A stretch of 64,000 nt of DNA from Alphaproteobacteria bacterium (GTDB lineage Bacteria > Pseudomonadota > Alphaproteobacteria > Rs-D84): contig JAFVUD010000004.1 of assembly GCA_017502865.1 (NCBI GenBank), positions 1-64,000 of the forward strand, in the 5' to 3' direction. Position 1 is the stretch's first letter. The number at the start of each line of letters is the position of its first letter. The position numbers and the translations under genes are program-made. Shown in pieces: positions 1 to 8,609 of the stretch. A model generated the notes under the pieces. That model ran no database searches. It had not been told where the DNA came from and saw nothing but the letters and a program-made list of their open reading frames with translations.

Positions 1-2752
1 CTTCGGGGGTTAATAATGTTTCAGATTTTGGTGAAACACGACCAACCAAGATATCGCCCTGTTTTACGCGTGCGCCAACATAGATGATACCGGATTCGTC
101 CAGATTCTTTAAGGCTTCTTCGCTGACGTTTGGAATATCACGTGTGAAGCTTTCTGGGCCCAATTGGGTATCACGAACCTTGAATTCTTTTTCAACGATT
201 TTTACAGATGTAAATACGTCGTCACGAGAAATCTTTTCCGAGATAACGATTGAGTCTTCGTAGTTATAACCACGCCATGGCATAAAGGCAACCAATACGT
301 TGCGGCCCAATGCCAATTCGCCATAGTTCATAGAAGAACCGTCTGCAATGATGTCGCCCGCAGAAATACGATCGCCAACCTTGACCAATGGTTTCTGGTG
401 AACGATTGTTTCACTGTTGCTGCGTTCGAATTTTTCCAGGTTATAGATATCTACACCGGTCACAACGTTGCGGCTGTTCATACATTTAACCACGATACGG
501 TTTGCATCAACAGATTCAACGATACCGCTGCGTTTGGCAACCTTACCCGTGCGGGAATCACGTGCCACTTCGCGTTCAATACCGGTACCGACCAATGGTG
601 CCTGGACACGCAACAATGGAACACCCTGGCGTTGCATGTTCGAACCCATCAATGCACGGTTCGCGTCGTCGTTTTCAACGAATGGAATCAAACCGGTTGC
701 GATAGATACCACCTGGCGTGGTTCAACGTCGATTAAGTCTACGTCTGCTTTGTCAACCATGGTAAATTCGCCATCAACACGGGCCGTTACTGTATCTTCG
801 GCCAAGACACCGTCTTTGGTTGTTGGGGTATTACCCTGGGCAATTTTATGACCCAATTCTTCGTCAGCGGTCAAATATACCATTTTGTCTGTCACACGAC
901 CGTTTTCAACAACATAGTATGGTGTTTCGATAAAGCCATATGGATTTACACGGGCATATGTTGACAAGTGGTTAATCAAACCGATATTCGCACCTTCTGG
1001 GGTGTGAATTGGGCACAGACGACCATAGTGTGTTGGGTGAACGTCACGGACGTCGATGCCGGCACGGTCACGGTTCAAACCACCAGGACCCAATGCAGAA
1101 ATACGACGTTTGTGTTCCAATTCAGACAATGGATTGTATGCATCCATAAACTGGGACAACTGAGACGTACCCAAGAATTCAGATACCAAAGACATCAATG
1201 GTTTTACATTGATAACGTCCTGGGGCTGCATATTGGCAATGTTTGGTGAAGACAGGCTTTCACGGACCAAGCGTTCAATACGCAACATACCGGTGCGGAA
1301 ATTCTGTTCCAACAATTCGCCAACAGTGCGAACACGACGATTTGACAGGTTATCAATATCATCAACTGTGTCTTTGCGGTCAATAATGTTTGTCAATGTT
1401 TTCAAAACAGCCAAGAAGTCTGATTTTGACAACAGGCGTTCGTCTTCTGGTTTTTTGCCAGAATCGATTTTCAAACGCTTGTTCATCTTGAAACGACCAA
1501 CAGCCGACAAATCATAGTATGCTGGTTCGAAACCTTGGCGCTGGAACAGGTTGATGGCCGCTTCCAGTGTTGGGCGTTCGCCCGGACGAATAATATTATA
1601 GATTTCAATCAAGGCTTCTTCACGGTTGGTGGTTTTGTCCGCCAACAGTGTGTTACGCATATGTGCAGTGATTGTCGCATTGTCGATAGAAATCAGGCTG
1701 ATTTCTTTGACATTCATTTTATCCAAATCAGACAAAACTTCGTCGGTGATTTCTGTACCCGCAGGCATAGCAACTTCTTCGCCATTCATAATTGGGTCAA
1801 ACAGGTATTCACCAACCAATGATTCTGGCAAGATGCCGAATTCTTTGGTTTCCATCAGTTTTTTCATGCGTTTGGCGTTCAAACGATCGCCCTTGGACGC
1901 AATGACTTTTTTGTCTTTTGGATTGATTAAGTCATAGTTCAGGCGGTATTTGTCCAGACCCTGGAAGGACGCAGTTTCACCAATCCACATTTTGCCATCA
2001 AATTTCAAGCCAATGCGGTTGTAGAATACAGACAAGATTTCTGTATCAGACATACCACGAATTGATGGTTTGCGTGGTTCGGCAATCCATTTCTTTTCGT
2101 CTTCGGCACATGGCAAGCAACGCAACAGAACAGTTGCAGGTACTTTGCGACGACGGTCGATACGAACATAGATAACACCCTTGGCTTCTTCAAAGTCAAT
2201 CCATGAACCGTGTTCTGGAATGATGCGGGCGGTGTATGTTGTTGGATTTCCGGCGACCTTGGATTCTTTGGTTGTTGCAAACACAACACCCTGGGCACGA
2301 TGCATCTGGGAAACGATAACACGTTCAACACCGGATGCGATAAAGCTGCCACGTTCAGTCATCAGTGGCACTTCGCCCATAAATATTTCTTGTTCTTTGA
2401 TGTCACGCAAAGTTTTTTTGCCATCTTCGGCGACATCCCATAAAATCAATCTCAGCTTCAATTTCAGCTTGCTGGAATATGTCATATTACGCAGCATGCA
2501 TTCTTTTACATTGTAGACAGGTTTGTCCAATGTGTATTCCACAAATTCCAGGTCGGCAATGCCGGCATAGTCTTTGATTGGGAACATGGACGAGAACACG
2601 TTCTGCAAACCCATATTTTTACGGTTTTGCGGTGCAACGTCTGCCTGCAAGAAATCTTTGTAGGAATTATATTGAATTTCAACTAAATCAGGAAGCGGAG
2701 TTTGCAAAAAACTTTTACCAAAAGATTTTCTTAGTTTCTGGATAACTGCCAT
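1..2752 (-). CDS. rpoB: RNA polymerase beta subunit, N-terminal 917 residues (runs off window)
   Basis: This is the beta subunit of RNA polymerase, which forms one side of the catalytic cleft and the rifampicin pocket. The reading frame opens with ATG at 2752 (MAVIQKLRKSF) after an AAGGA ribosome site and stays open to the window edge. It ends within the GDILVGRVSPKSE stretch that lies near residue 890 of the E. coli protein, so about a third is missing only because the window stops. The rifampicin-resistance region, decoded from about 1075-1175, reads GTSQLSQFMD, then AYNPLSELEHKRRISALGPG. All the usual resistance positions carry the sensitive-type residue (Q, D, N, S, H, R and S at E. coli 513, 516, 518, 522, 526, 529 and 531). 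It lies downstream of rplL in the ribosomal operon; rpoC would be expected beyond the edge. Confidence 0.98.
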   Translation of the reverse strand, partial: MAVIQKLRKSFGKSFLQTPLPDLVEIQYNSYKDFLQADVAPQNRKNMGLQNVFSSMFPIKDYAGIADLEFVEYTLDKPVYNVKECMLRNMTYSSKLKLKLRLILWDVAEDGKKTLRDIKEQEIFMGEVPLMTERGSFIASGVERVIVSQMHRAQGVVFATTKESKVAGNPTTYTARIIPEHGSWIDFEEAKGVIYVRIDRRRKVPATVLLRCLPCAEDEKKWIAEPRKPSIRGMSDTEILSVFYNRIGLKFDGKMWIGETASFQGLDKYRLNYDLINPKDKKVIASKGDRLNAKRMKKLMETKEFGILPESLVGEYLFDPIMNGEEVAMPAGTEITDEVLSDLDKMNVKEISLISIDNATITAHMRNTLLADKTTNREEALIEIYNIIRPGERPTLEAAINLFQRQGFEPAYYDLSAVGRFKMNKRLKIDSGKKPEDERLLSKSDFLAVLKTLTNIIDRKDTVDDIDNLSNRRVRTVGELLEQNFRTGMLRIERLVRESLSSPNIANMQPQDVINVKPLMSLVSEFLGTSQLSQFMDAYNPLSELEHKRRISALGPGGLNRDRAGIDVRDVHPTHYGRLCPIHTPEGANIGLINHLSTYARVNPYGFIETPYYVVENGRVTDKMVYLTADEELGHKIAQGNTPTTKDGVLAEDTVTARVDGEFTMVDKADVDLIDVEPRQVVSIATGLIPFVENDDANRALMGSNMQRQGVPLLRVQAPLVGTGIEREVARDSRTGKVAKRSGIVESVDANRIVVKCMNSRNVVTGVDIYNLEKFERSNSETIVHQKPLVKVGDRISAGDIIADGSSMNYGELALGRNVLVAFMPWRGYNYEDSIVISEKISRDDVFTSVKIVEKEFKVRDTQLGPESFTRDIPNVSEEALKNLDESGIIYVGARVKQGDILVGRVSPKSETLLTPE

Positions 2753-2840
2753 TGGTTTCAATCCTTTTTTTATGCGTTTTGTGCAAACAAACGATATAGT
2801 AATACCGTTTTTTATTTTCTATGTATATTTACGCCTTTGT

Positions 2841-2868
2841 GCCCGCATGGGAAAATTCCCACGCGGGC
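2841..2868 (-). promoter_or_regulatory. Hairpin between rplL and rpoB (attenuator or processing site)
   Basis: A near-perfect 13-bp inverted repeat with one G-U pair lies in the 185-base spacer between rplL and rpoB. No T-run follows it, so it is not a standard terminator. In E. coli this junction holds a partial terminator and an RNase III site. A similar role in setting the ratio of L7/L12 to beta subunit is inferred. Confidence 0.5.
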
Positions 2869-2937
2869 GGCGTTTTTGCCATATTTTCATATGGCGGTAT
2901 TTTTATTCAGAACACATGTTCCGAATGGGTGCGTGAA

Positions 2938-3303
2938 TTATTTCAATTCAACTTTTGCACCGGCGGCTTCTAATGTAGCTTTCATTTTTTCAGCTTCATC
3001 TTTTGCTACGCCTTCTTTGACAGCCTTAGGTGCGGATTCGACCAAAGCTTTTGCTTCGCCCAAGCCCAAACCTGTGATGTCTTTTACAGCCTTGATAACA
3101 GCCAATTTGTTTGCACCGGCTTCGGCCAATACAACGTCAAATTCGCTCTTTTCTTCTGCGGCTGCAGCAACTGGGCCAGCTGCAACTGCAACAGCAGCAG
3201 CGGCGCTAACGCCCCATGTTTCTTCCAATGCTTTGGACAGTTCTACTGCTTCCAAAACAGTCAATTTTGACAATTCTTCAACTAATTTCTGAATGTCTGC
3301 CAT
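2938..3303 (-). CDS. rplL: 50S ribosomal protein L7/L12
   Basis: This is the acidic stalk protein, present as dimers on L10, that recruits translational GTPases. The 121 residues show the three expected parts. An N-terminal dimerisation helix (residues 1-32) is followed by an Ala/Val-rich hinge (about 33-52). The C-terminal factor-binding domain runs from KSEFDVVL to the end and includes the conserved [19 protein letters not shown] helix region. Length matches the family. It follows rplJ by 50 bases in the usual rplJ-rplL order. Confidence 0.98.
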   Translation of the reverse strand: MADIQKLVEELSKLTVLEAVELSKALEETWGVSAAAAVAVAAGPVAAAAEEKSEFDVVLAEAGANKLAVIKAVKDITGLGLGEAKALVESAPKAVKEGVAKDEAEKMKATLEAAGAKVELK

Positions 3304-3353
3304 TTTTTATACTCCTATTCTTTAGGTAGGTCAGAATATTTCTATTCCGATTT

Positions 3354-3833
3354 TTATTGTTCTTTTTTTCCATACTCTGCGGATACACGTGCCAAACGAG
3401 AACCTGGTTCGACCAAGATACGTGCGATTGTGCCACGGATTTCCAACAGGGAAGGAAGCTTGGATAATTGCAATACGCCGTCTGTGTCCAAAACGTCTGC
3501 ATCCATTTTACCACCAACGATGGTCAAGTTTGGATGTGTTTCAGCGAATTTCGCCAATACTTTTGTAACCGCCAATGCATCTGTTGCAACAGCAACTGCA
3601 GTTGGACGTTTCAGCATATCGGCAACGCCGGCAAAATCAGTGTCTTGCAACGCCAATTTCATCAGACGGTTTTTGACAACTTTGAATACAGAAACCAATG
3701 GACGTAATTCGTTACGCAAGGTTTCAAATTCACTTACAGTCAAACCGTGGTTTTCAATAACGAAAACACCGTTCGCTTCTTTCAAGGACGACTGCAACGC
3801 TGAAATCAAACCTGATTTTTCTTCGCGTTTCAT
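3354..3833 (-). CDS. rplJ: 50S ribosomal protein L10
   Basis: This is the stalk base protein that anchors L7/L12 dimers to the large subunit, and in many bacteria it represses its own operon. The 159 residues begin MKREEKSGLI and contain the typical VVKNRLMKLAL segment; the Ala-rich C-terminal helix binds L7/L12. The start is supported by an AAGGA site seven bases upstream of ATG. It lies between rplA and rplL, after a 191-base structured leader. Confidence 0.97.
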   Translation of the reverse strand: MKREEKSGLISALQSSLKEANGVFVIENHGLTVSEFETLRNELRPLVSVFKVVKNRLMKLALQDTDFAGVADMLKRPTAVAVATDALAVTKVLAKFAETHPNLTIVGGKMDADVLDTDGVLQLSKLPSLLEIRGTIARILVEPGSRLARVSAEYGKKEQ

Positions 3834-4024
3834 CTGTTTTTTCCTTCAAGCTTCTTTTTGTTCAACTTTCCATCCAAGGTTGCCCTTGGGTGGGGCTTTG
3901 GTTCCTGCCCCAAAGAAATTTTTCTTTGTCTATGATGGGAATTAAGCAACGTTTGTCGTCACACCATCAGTCTTGGACAGAAATCTGTTTGGCGGGCCGG
4001 CATAAAATGCCGAACCCGCAACTG
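3834..4024 (-). promoter_or_regulatory. Structured rplJ leader, candidate L10 autoregulatory region
   Basis: This 191-base spacer between rplA and rplJ can form several hairpins in the transcript: one with GGGGC and GCCCC arms, one with CAAAGAAA and TTTCTTTG arms, and one with CAAGG and CCTTG arms. In many bacteria the L10-L7/L12 complex binds a folded leader at exactly this place. The position and base pairing are seen; the L10 function is inferred. Confidence 0.45.
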
Positions 4025-4699
4025 TTATTTTACTTCAACCTTAAGACCTGGGCCCTGGGTTGTAGCAACACTGCAACCCAAGATGTATTGACCCTTGGAC
4101 GATGCAGGTTTAACTTTTTTCAACTGGTCAATCAATGCAGTTGCATTTTCAACCAATTTTGCTGTTTCGAATGACATTTTACCGATACCAGCGTGGATGA
4201 TACCTTTCTTTTCAGCACGGTATTCAATCTGACCTGCCTTGGCTGTTTTAACAGCATCAGCAACGTTGTTTGTTACAGTGCCCAATTTTGGATTTGGCAT
4301 CAAGCCCTTTGGCCCCAAGATACGTGCGACCTTGGACATTTTTGGCATCATGTCTGGTGTTGCGATTACACGGTCAAAATTGATTTCACCGGCAACAACA
4401 CGTTCAATCAAATCTTCGCCACCAACGACGTCTGCACCAGCTTTTTTGGCTTCGTCTTGCAGATTTTCTGTGAAAACTGCAACGCGTACAGATTTACCAG
4501 TGCCGTTTGGCAAAGACAACATGCCACGAATGTTCTGATCGGCTTTGGTTACGTCAATACCCAAACGGATAGCGATTTCCAAAGATTCGTCAAACTTTTT
4601 AGAGCAGTATGGACGCAATGCTTCGATAGCATCAGCCAAAGTATAAACTTTGTCCATGTCCAGGTTTGCCCATGTCTGCTTTCTTTTTGTAGCTTTCAT
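4025..4699 (-). CDS. rplA: 50S ribosomal protein L1
   Basis: L1 builds the mobile stalk by the E site and can repress the rplK-rplA unit by binding its mRNA. The 224-residue frame has the family hallmarks PDMMPKMSKVARILGPKG and LMPNPKLGTVT in the second domain, and the expected N-terminal KxTYTLADAIE-like start (here KVYTLADAIE). Length is within the usual 225-235 range. It follows rplK by three bases, consistent with coupled translation. Confidence 0.98.
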   Translation of the reverse strand: MKATKRKQTWANLDMDKVYTLADAIEALRPYCSKKFDESLEIAIRLGIDVTKADQNIRGMLSLPNGTGKSVRVAVFTENLQDEAKKAGADVVGGEDLIERVVAGEINFDRVIATPDMMPKMSKVARILGPKGLMPNPKLGTVTNNVADAVKTAKAGQIEYRAEKKGIIHAGIGKMSFETAKLVENATALIDQLKKVKPASSKGQYILGCSVATTQGPGLKVEVK

Positions 4700-4702
4700 A
4701 TC

Positions 4703-5134
4703 TTATTCCTCCACCTTTACGCCCATAGAACGGCACTGACCCGCAACGATGTTCATAGCGGATTCAATGGTAGAGCAATTCAAGTCTGGCATTTTCGCTT
4801 CGGCGATTTCTTTAATCTGGGCTTTGGAAATTGTACCAACAAAATCACGGCCAGGTTTATGAGAACCGATTTTCAGTTTCAATGCCTTTTTGATATAGTA
4901 CGATACAGGTGGCAATTTCATAATAAATTCGAAACTGCGATCTGTGTAAACAGTGATAATGCATGGAATTGGCATTCCAGGTTCTTTATCAGATGTTTTA
5001 TCGTTAAATTGTTTGCAGAATTCTGCGATGTTCACACCAGCAGCACCCAATGCAGGCCCGATAGGAGGCGCTGGGTTTGCCTGTTTTGCAGGGACGACCA
5101 GTTTGACCAATCCCTTAACTTCTTTCTTTGCCAT
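4703..5134 (-). CDS. rplK: 50S ribosomal protein L11
   Basis: L11 forms the GTPase-associated centre with 23S rRNA and is needed for RelA activation and thiostrepton binding. The 143-residue protein has the Pro-rich N-terminal motif [20 protein letters not shown] and a C-terminal RNA-binding half ending [15 protein letters not shown]. Length is typical. It sits between nusG and rplA, behind a hairpin-rich leader of about 100 bases. Confidence 0.98.
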   Translation of the reverse strand: MAKKEVKGLVKLVVPAKQANPAPPIGPALGAAGVNIAEFCKQFNDKTSDKEPGMPIPCIITVYTDRSFEFIMKLPPVSYYIKKALKLKIGSHKPGRDFVGTISKAQIKEIAEAKMPDLNCSTIESAMNIVAGQCRSMGVKVEE

Positions 5135-5236
5135 TTTTCACTCCATTTTTTTGACGCACCATTGCGTCTGTTGTGCTGTGGTACGATATGGCACATCTAC
5201 CACAGTGCATATGCCACCGTCGCCGGTGGCACACAC
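5135..5236 (-). promoter_or_regulatory. Hairpin-rich leader upstream of rplK
   Basis: Three short hairpins follow one another in the nusG-rplK spacer. One pairs GCCACCG with CGGTGGC around a GCGA (GNRA-type) tetraloop, one pairs GTGGTA with TACCAC, and one pairs GACGC with GCGTC directly before the ribosome site. Ribosomal protein L1 represses this operon through a leader structure in E. coli. A similar L1 site is the obvious reading but is not proven by sequence alone. Confidence 0.45.
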
Positions 5237-5770
5237 TTAAACTCTTTCAACCTGGCTGAATTCTAATTCCATGCTGGTTTCACGACCAAACACCAGAACA
5301 GTCACAGTCATTTTTTGTTTTACATTGTCAACGTCGGATGCGATACCGTTAAAGCCCGAGAAAGGACCATCGATAACGTGTACTTCCTGGCCAACTTCGT
5401 ATTCGATATCGTCTGTAGCGACGGCACCCTCTTCTACCTGTTTCAACAGGCGACGTGCTTCTTCTTCGCTGACGGCAATTGGCTTTTGTCTTGCACCCAA
5501 GAACATTACAACCTGGGGAATCTGGCGAACCAATGTAAAGGTTTCATTGTTCATAACCATTTGAACAACGATATAACCTGGGAAAAATTTCTTTTCTGTT
5601 TTTACACGTTTGCCGGCTTTTACTTCGGTAACTTCGCGTGTTGGGACCAAAATTTCACCAAACAACGCATTCAAACGACGTTTATCAATCTGTTCACGCA
5701 GACCACGTGCAACCTTGTCTTCGCACCCGGTATGAACATTCACGACAAACCACTGCATTCTTTCTTCCAT
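5237..5770 (-). CDS. nusG: Transcription termination/antitermination protein NusG
   Basis: NusG binds RNA polymerase through its N-terminal domain and Rho or ribosomal S10 through its KOW domain. The protein begins with the family signature QWFVVNVHTGCEDKVAR. It carries the PGYIVVQMVM stretch and ends in a KOW domain (GPFSGFNGIASDVD). I place the start at 5770 (MEERMQWF), giving 177 aa. An ATG four codons later at 5758 is equally possible. An upstream ATG at 5812 is rejected because it would overlap secE, whose stop is at 5793. Operon with secE upstream and rplK downstream. Confidence 0.97.
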   Translation of the reverse strand: MEERMQWFVVNVHTGCEDKVARGLREQIDKRRLNALFGEILVPTREVTEVKAGKRVKTEKKFFPGYIVVQMVMNNETFTLVRQIPQVVMFLGARQKPIAVSEEEARRLLKQVEEGAVATDDIEYEVGQEVHVIDGPFSGFNGIASDVDNVKQKMTVTVLVFGRETSMELEFSQVERV

Positions 5771-5792
5771 TCTATGCTTCCTTTGCCCGTTT

Positions 5793-5972
5793 TTAGAAAA
5801 TCCAACCAACAATCGCGTTCAGCACACTGTCCACCAAAAAGAAGAACAGCGCAGCCAAACCAGAAAATACCAGAATTCTGATTGTAGCACTGGTTACTGT
5901 GTCACGTGATGGCCAAACAATTTTGAACCATTCACGACGAACTGATTTAATATATTCCAGTATTTTTTTCAT
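5793..5972 (-). CDS. secE: Preprotein translocase subunit SecE
   Basis: SecE is the essential clamp subunit of the SecYEG channel. This 59-residue frame begins MKKILEYIKSVRREWFKIVW and continues PSRDTV, matching the conserved amphipathic helix and the W-P-S motif. One membrane helix follows (about 35-57). The single-helix form is the usual type outside enterobacteria. It lies directly upstream of nusG and downstream of tRNA-Trp, a classic bacterial order. Confidence 0.96.
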   Translation of the reverse strand: MKKILEYIKSVRREWFKIVWPSRDTVTSATIRILVFSGLAALFFFLVDSVLNAIVGWIF

Positions 5973-6035
5973 AAAACTTTATCCAATTTTACCAATTTTT
6001 TACCGTAACTATCCTGGCACAAAACCCCAGAAAAC

Positions 6036-6109
6036 TGGCAGGGGCAGAAGGAATCGAACCCTCATCCGCGGTTTTGGAGACCGATATTCTACCGTTGAAC
6101 TATGCCCCT
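6036..6109 (-). tRNA. trnW: tRNA-Trp (CCA anticodon)
   Basis: The gene folds into a full cloverleaf with a 7-bp acceptor stem (AGGGGCA with TGCCCCT) and anticodon loop CTCCAAA, giving anticodon CCA. It has the T-arm GGTTCGATTCC, discriminator G and an encoded 3' CCA. It is the first gene of the secE-nusG-ribosomal unit, 95 bases from a strong promoter. Confidence 0.97.
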
Positions 6110-6203
6110 ATATGAACTGCAATAAATACCTGTCTTTTGTACCGCATGCACCACAATAGTCTGCGATAGAGTAGCACACAAATACAAAAAATCAAGTGGA
6201 AAT

Positions 6204-6232
6204 ATTATAATACTTTTCACATTTCCGTGCAA
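6204..6232 (-). promoter_or_regulatory. Promoter of the trnW-secE-nusG-rpl unit
   Basis: On the minus strand a TTGCAC -35 box is separated by 17 bases from a perfect TATAAT -10 box. It points toward tRNA-Trp. The spacing and -10 are consensus sigma-70; the TTGCA-type -35 recurs elsewhere in the window. Confidence 0.75.
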
Positions 6233-6286
6233 GAATAAATTTAAACATCTTTTTTAATTTACCGGTTTGAAATTGCAAATTTTTTC

Positions 6287-6316
6287 TTGCACAGGTGGGG
6301 CTTTTTTGTCTACAAT
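6287..6316 (+). promoter_or_regulatory. Promoter of the virB8-virB9-virB10 operon
   Basis: TTGCAC, an 18-base spacer and TACAAT precede the GTG start at 6342, whose ribosome site is AAGGGGGAG. It is divergent from the trnW promoter about 60 bases away. Confidence 0.6.
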
Positions 6317-6341
6317 CCACCTATACAAGGGGGAGAATAAC

Positions 6342-7022
6342 GTGCAAAACCGCATAGAACCGCCAATTTTGATGTCCAGACTGTTGACACTGGTGTTTGC
6401 TGCGACCATGGTCGTGGTGGTGACTATGGTTATCACGTTGTCAAAATTATTCCCACTTAATCGACCACAGGTATTCTTTTTGTGGACCCAGCCACACGAA
6501 ACAGTCGAGGTTAAGTTAGCAGAAATGCCGCCGGTTGATGAAAATCTGGACCGATATAAAAAGGCATTTATCCGTGAATACATCAAGGCACGCAACGAAA
6601 TCACACCAAGCATTGCAGATGTTCGCAAAAAGTGGAGCAATGATGAAAACGCACTGGTGCGGGCATGGTCCAACGACAACGTGTACAACGAATTCACCCA
6701 GACAGCCCTGTGGAATGCGCTGATGAGTGAAATTCCAGACTTTGAATTCGCATGCCCGGTTGAATTTACCACAGGTGCGATTGTTCCACGCAGTGGTGAC
6801 GATACATACGCTGTAAATTTCCGCTATTTTTGTGTAAATAATGATGGACAGATAGCACCAAAAGATTATACAATCGTATTGAGATTAGATATGGGCGAAG
6901 GCAAAAAAATGAAATGGGCCGATCGCCTGAACAACCCACTGGGGATTCGTGTTGCTGAATACACAGTTGAATCTGTTGATGGCAACACAAATGACAAAAC
7001 AGATCCACTGAACCGTTTCTAA
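6342..7022 (+). CDS. virB8: VirB8-like type IV secretion inner-membrane protein
   Basis: VirB8 proteins are bitopic inner-membrane subunits whose periplasmic NTF2-like domain links the inner-membrane complex to the outer-membrane core. This 226-residue protein has a short cytoplasmic N-terminus and one membrane helix (about 11-33). Its periplasmic domain ends with NNPLGIRVAEYTVES, which matches the NPxG-(x)-V-xxY signature of VirB8/TrbF. I start at GTG 6342 because of the strong AAGGGGGAG site. An in-frame ATG-less extension to 6267 has no ribosome site and would bury the promoter. DotI/IcmL is the alternative family name, but the NPLG motif favours VirB8. Confidence 0.8.
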   Translation: MQNRIEPPILMSRLLTLVFAATMVVVVTMVITLSKLFPLNRPQVFFLWTQPHETVEVKLAEMPPVDENLDRYKKAFIREYIKARNEITPSIADVRKKWSNDENALVRAWSNDNVYNEFTQTALWNALMSEIPDFEFACPVEFTTGAIVPRSGDDTYAVNFRYFCVNNDGQIAPKDYTIVLRLDMGEGKKMKWADRLNNPLGIRVAEYTVESVDGNTNDKTDPLNRF

Positions 7023-7067
7023 TACACAAAGAAACGAAACATGGACACGAAAGGGAAGGAAACAGGT

Positions 7068-8585
7068 ATGACGTTTTCAAAAGCATTAAAGTTAAATATT
7101 TCTGTGATTTGTCTGGGGCTGATGTTTGCAACACCGGCGGTTTGCAGTATTCAAAGTGCATGGGATAATCCAACTGCAAACATGAGCAGTGGCAGCATTA
7201 AACCAGGATACGCACAGTTAACGTGGGCCGAAGGTTCTGTTTTACCTGTTAAATTACGCAATGGCATGGTGACAATGATTAATCTGCCAAACGGGGAACA
7301 GATTGCAGATGCCATGGTTGGCAACAGCGGATTGTTCACAATTGATGCAGAACAAGGTGGCAGAACACTGTTCATTTCACCAGAAGGTTCAAACCAGGGT
7401 TCCGACACAAATATGATTGTCACGGGTCAGTCGGGCAACAAATACATCTTTTATCTGCGTAGCGAACCTGCGAACGCCAGCGAAATCACATATTCCCAGG
7501 TTGACGTTGTTTTAGATGGCAACAGTCATTTGCCAATGGCCACAGCCGGCACATCAACCGGTGGCGGAATGAATTCTATATTCAAAAAAGCCGCCAAGAC
7601 CACCAATACAGTTGGCGTTGATGGTGAAGATTATGGATGGATTAAATCTATGAAGATTGACCCGTCTGAATTCCGTTTTGATTTGGATATTTTCGTTCCA
7701 AACCCAGACGACTATGTTATTGCACCAGAACGTGTATGGCGTGACCGCATATTTACATACATTGATTTCGGGGACAAAGTTATTTCTATGACACAACGTC
7801 CGGTTGTATCACTGTTGGTAGAAGGCGGTGAATCACCAGTTGGTTTCCGCACAGATGGTGAAGATGGCAGATTATTGATTGTGGAAGCCGTTGGTGACAT
7901 GGTTCTGCGTAGTGGTCAACGTATTGTATGTATCAAAAAGCGTGAAAAACCATTCTTAATCGCAGACACTGCATCTGTGATGGCATTGGCCGAAGCCAAC
8001 GTGGCACAAAGCATGTTATCAGGGCAATCACTGAACAACATTGCGTACACAGACAGCATGGCCGCAATGAGCATGGGCACCAGTTATACAGGCACACCAG
8101 CGTTCGTTGGCAACGGCAGCGTTAATGCGGCGACCGGTGCCGGTTATTACATGCCAATGGGCTATTCTGCCGGCAGTGGCAGTGTTACGGGTTCTGGCAC
8201 AACAACGACAATGTTGCCAACACAACGCAACACGGCCGGTGCATTTCTGCCCCAGACAAATATCCCGCTGATTACCAGCAACCAAAGTGGTGTTGCAGTT
8301 GAATTGGCATCTGACCCATCGGTCAAGGCTTTGAATGATCACTGGGCCGGGTTGTTGGCAAAATTCAGTGGCGAAGAAGGCCAAGGTCTGTTGGCAAAAT
8401 ACAAAGACAAAGTATTCTTTGCCGTTGACGAAGAAGGTGTTGGTGAATTAGGCAGCCCATCGGCCACAGCACGGTTGTACCGCCTGCGTATCGGGCCATT
8501 TGCAGATATTGATACAGCACAAAAACTGTGCGATGAATTGTTAAAGTTCAGCAGCACAAGTTGCAACATTGTTCGTATTCAGTAA
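7068..8585 (+). CDS. virB9: VirB9-like type IV secretion core protein with C-terminal SPOR domain
   Basis: VirB9 lines the periplasmic and outer-membrane ring of type IV secretion systems. This 505-residue frame starts at ATG 7068 with a good signal peptide ending ATPAVCS; an ATG 27 bases earlier lacks that fit. Residues about 50-130 form a VirB9 N-terminal beta domain (KLRNGMVTMINLPNGEQI). Residues about 215-310 form the C-terminal beta domain (RIFTYIDFGDKV; VGDMVLRSGQRIVCIKKRE). A low-complexity Gly/Thr linker follows. The last 75 residues look like a SPOR peptidoglycan-binding domain (LYRLRIGPFADIDTAQKLCD). SPOR fused to VirB9 is not something I know as standard. It follows virB8 by 45 bases and precedes virB10 by 24. 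Confidence 0.8.
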   Translation: MTFSKALKLNISVICLGLMFATPAVCSIQSAWDNPTANMSSGSIKPGYAQLTWAEGSVLPVKLRNGMVTMINLPNGEQIADAMVGNSGLFTIDAEQGGRTLFISPEGSNQGSDTNMIVTGQSGNKYIFYLRSEPANASEITYSQVDVVLDGNSHLPMATAGTSTGGGMNSIFKKAAKTTNTVGVDGEDYGWIKSMKIDPSEFRFDLDIFVPNPDDYVIAPERVWRDRIFTYIDFGDKVISMTQRPVVSLLVEGGESPVGFRTDGEDGRLLIVEAVGDMVLRSGQRIVCIKKREKPFLIADTASVMALAEANVAQSMLSGQSLNNIAYTDSMAAMSMGTSYTGTPAFVGNGSVNAATGAGYYMPMGYSAGSGSVTGSGTTTTMLPTQRNTAGAFLPQTNIPLITSNQSGVAVELASDPSVKALNDHWAGLLAKFSGEEGQGLLAKYKDKVFFAVDEEGVGELGSPSATARLYRLRIGPFADIDTAQKLCDELLKFSSTSCNIVRIQ

Positions 8586-8609
8586 AATATCTGTTGATGG
8601 GATTGGAGC

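Noticed and set aside
398-2516. Plus-strand ORFs of 60-127 codons across the first 2.7 kb
   Set aside because: They are antisense to rpoB, whose minus-strand frame gives clear conserved motifs throughout. They have no ribosome sites and no recognisable composition.
1-2752. rpoB as a truncated or broken gene
   Set aside because: The frame is open to the window edge; the missing third simply lies outside.
4193-5266. A 357-codon plus-strand ORF
   Set aside because: It is antisense to rplA and rplK in full. Its Cys/Phe/His-heavy composition is typical of the complement of well-conserved coding sequence.
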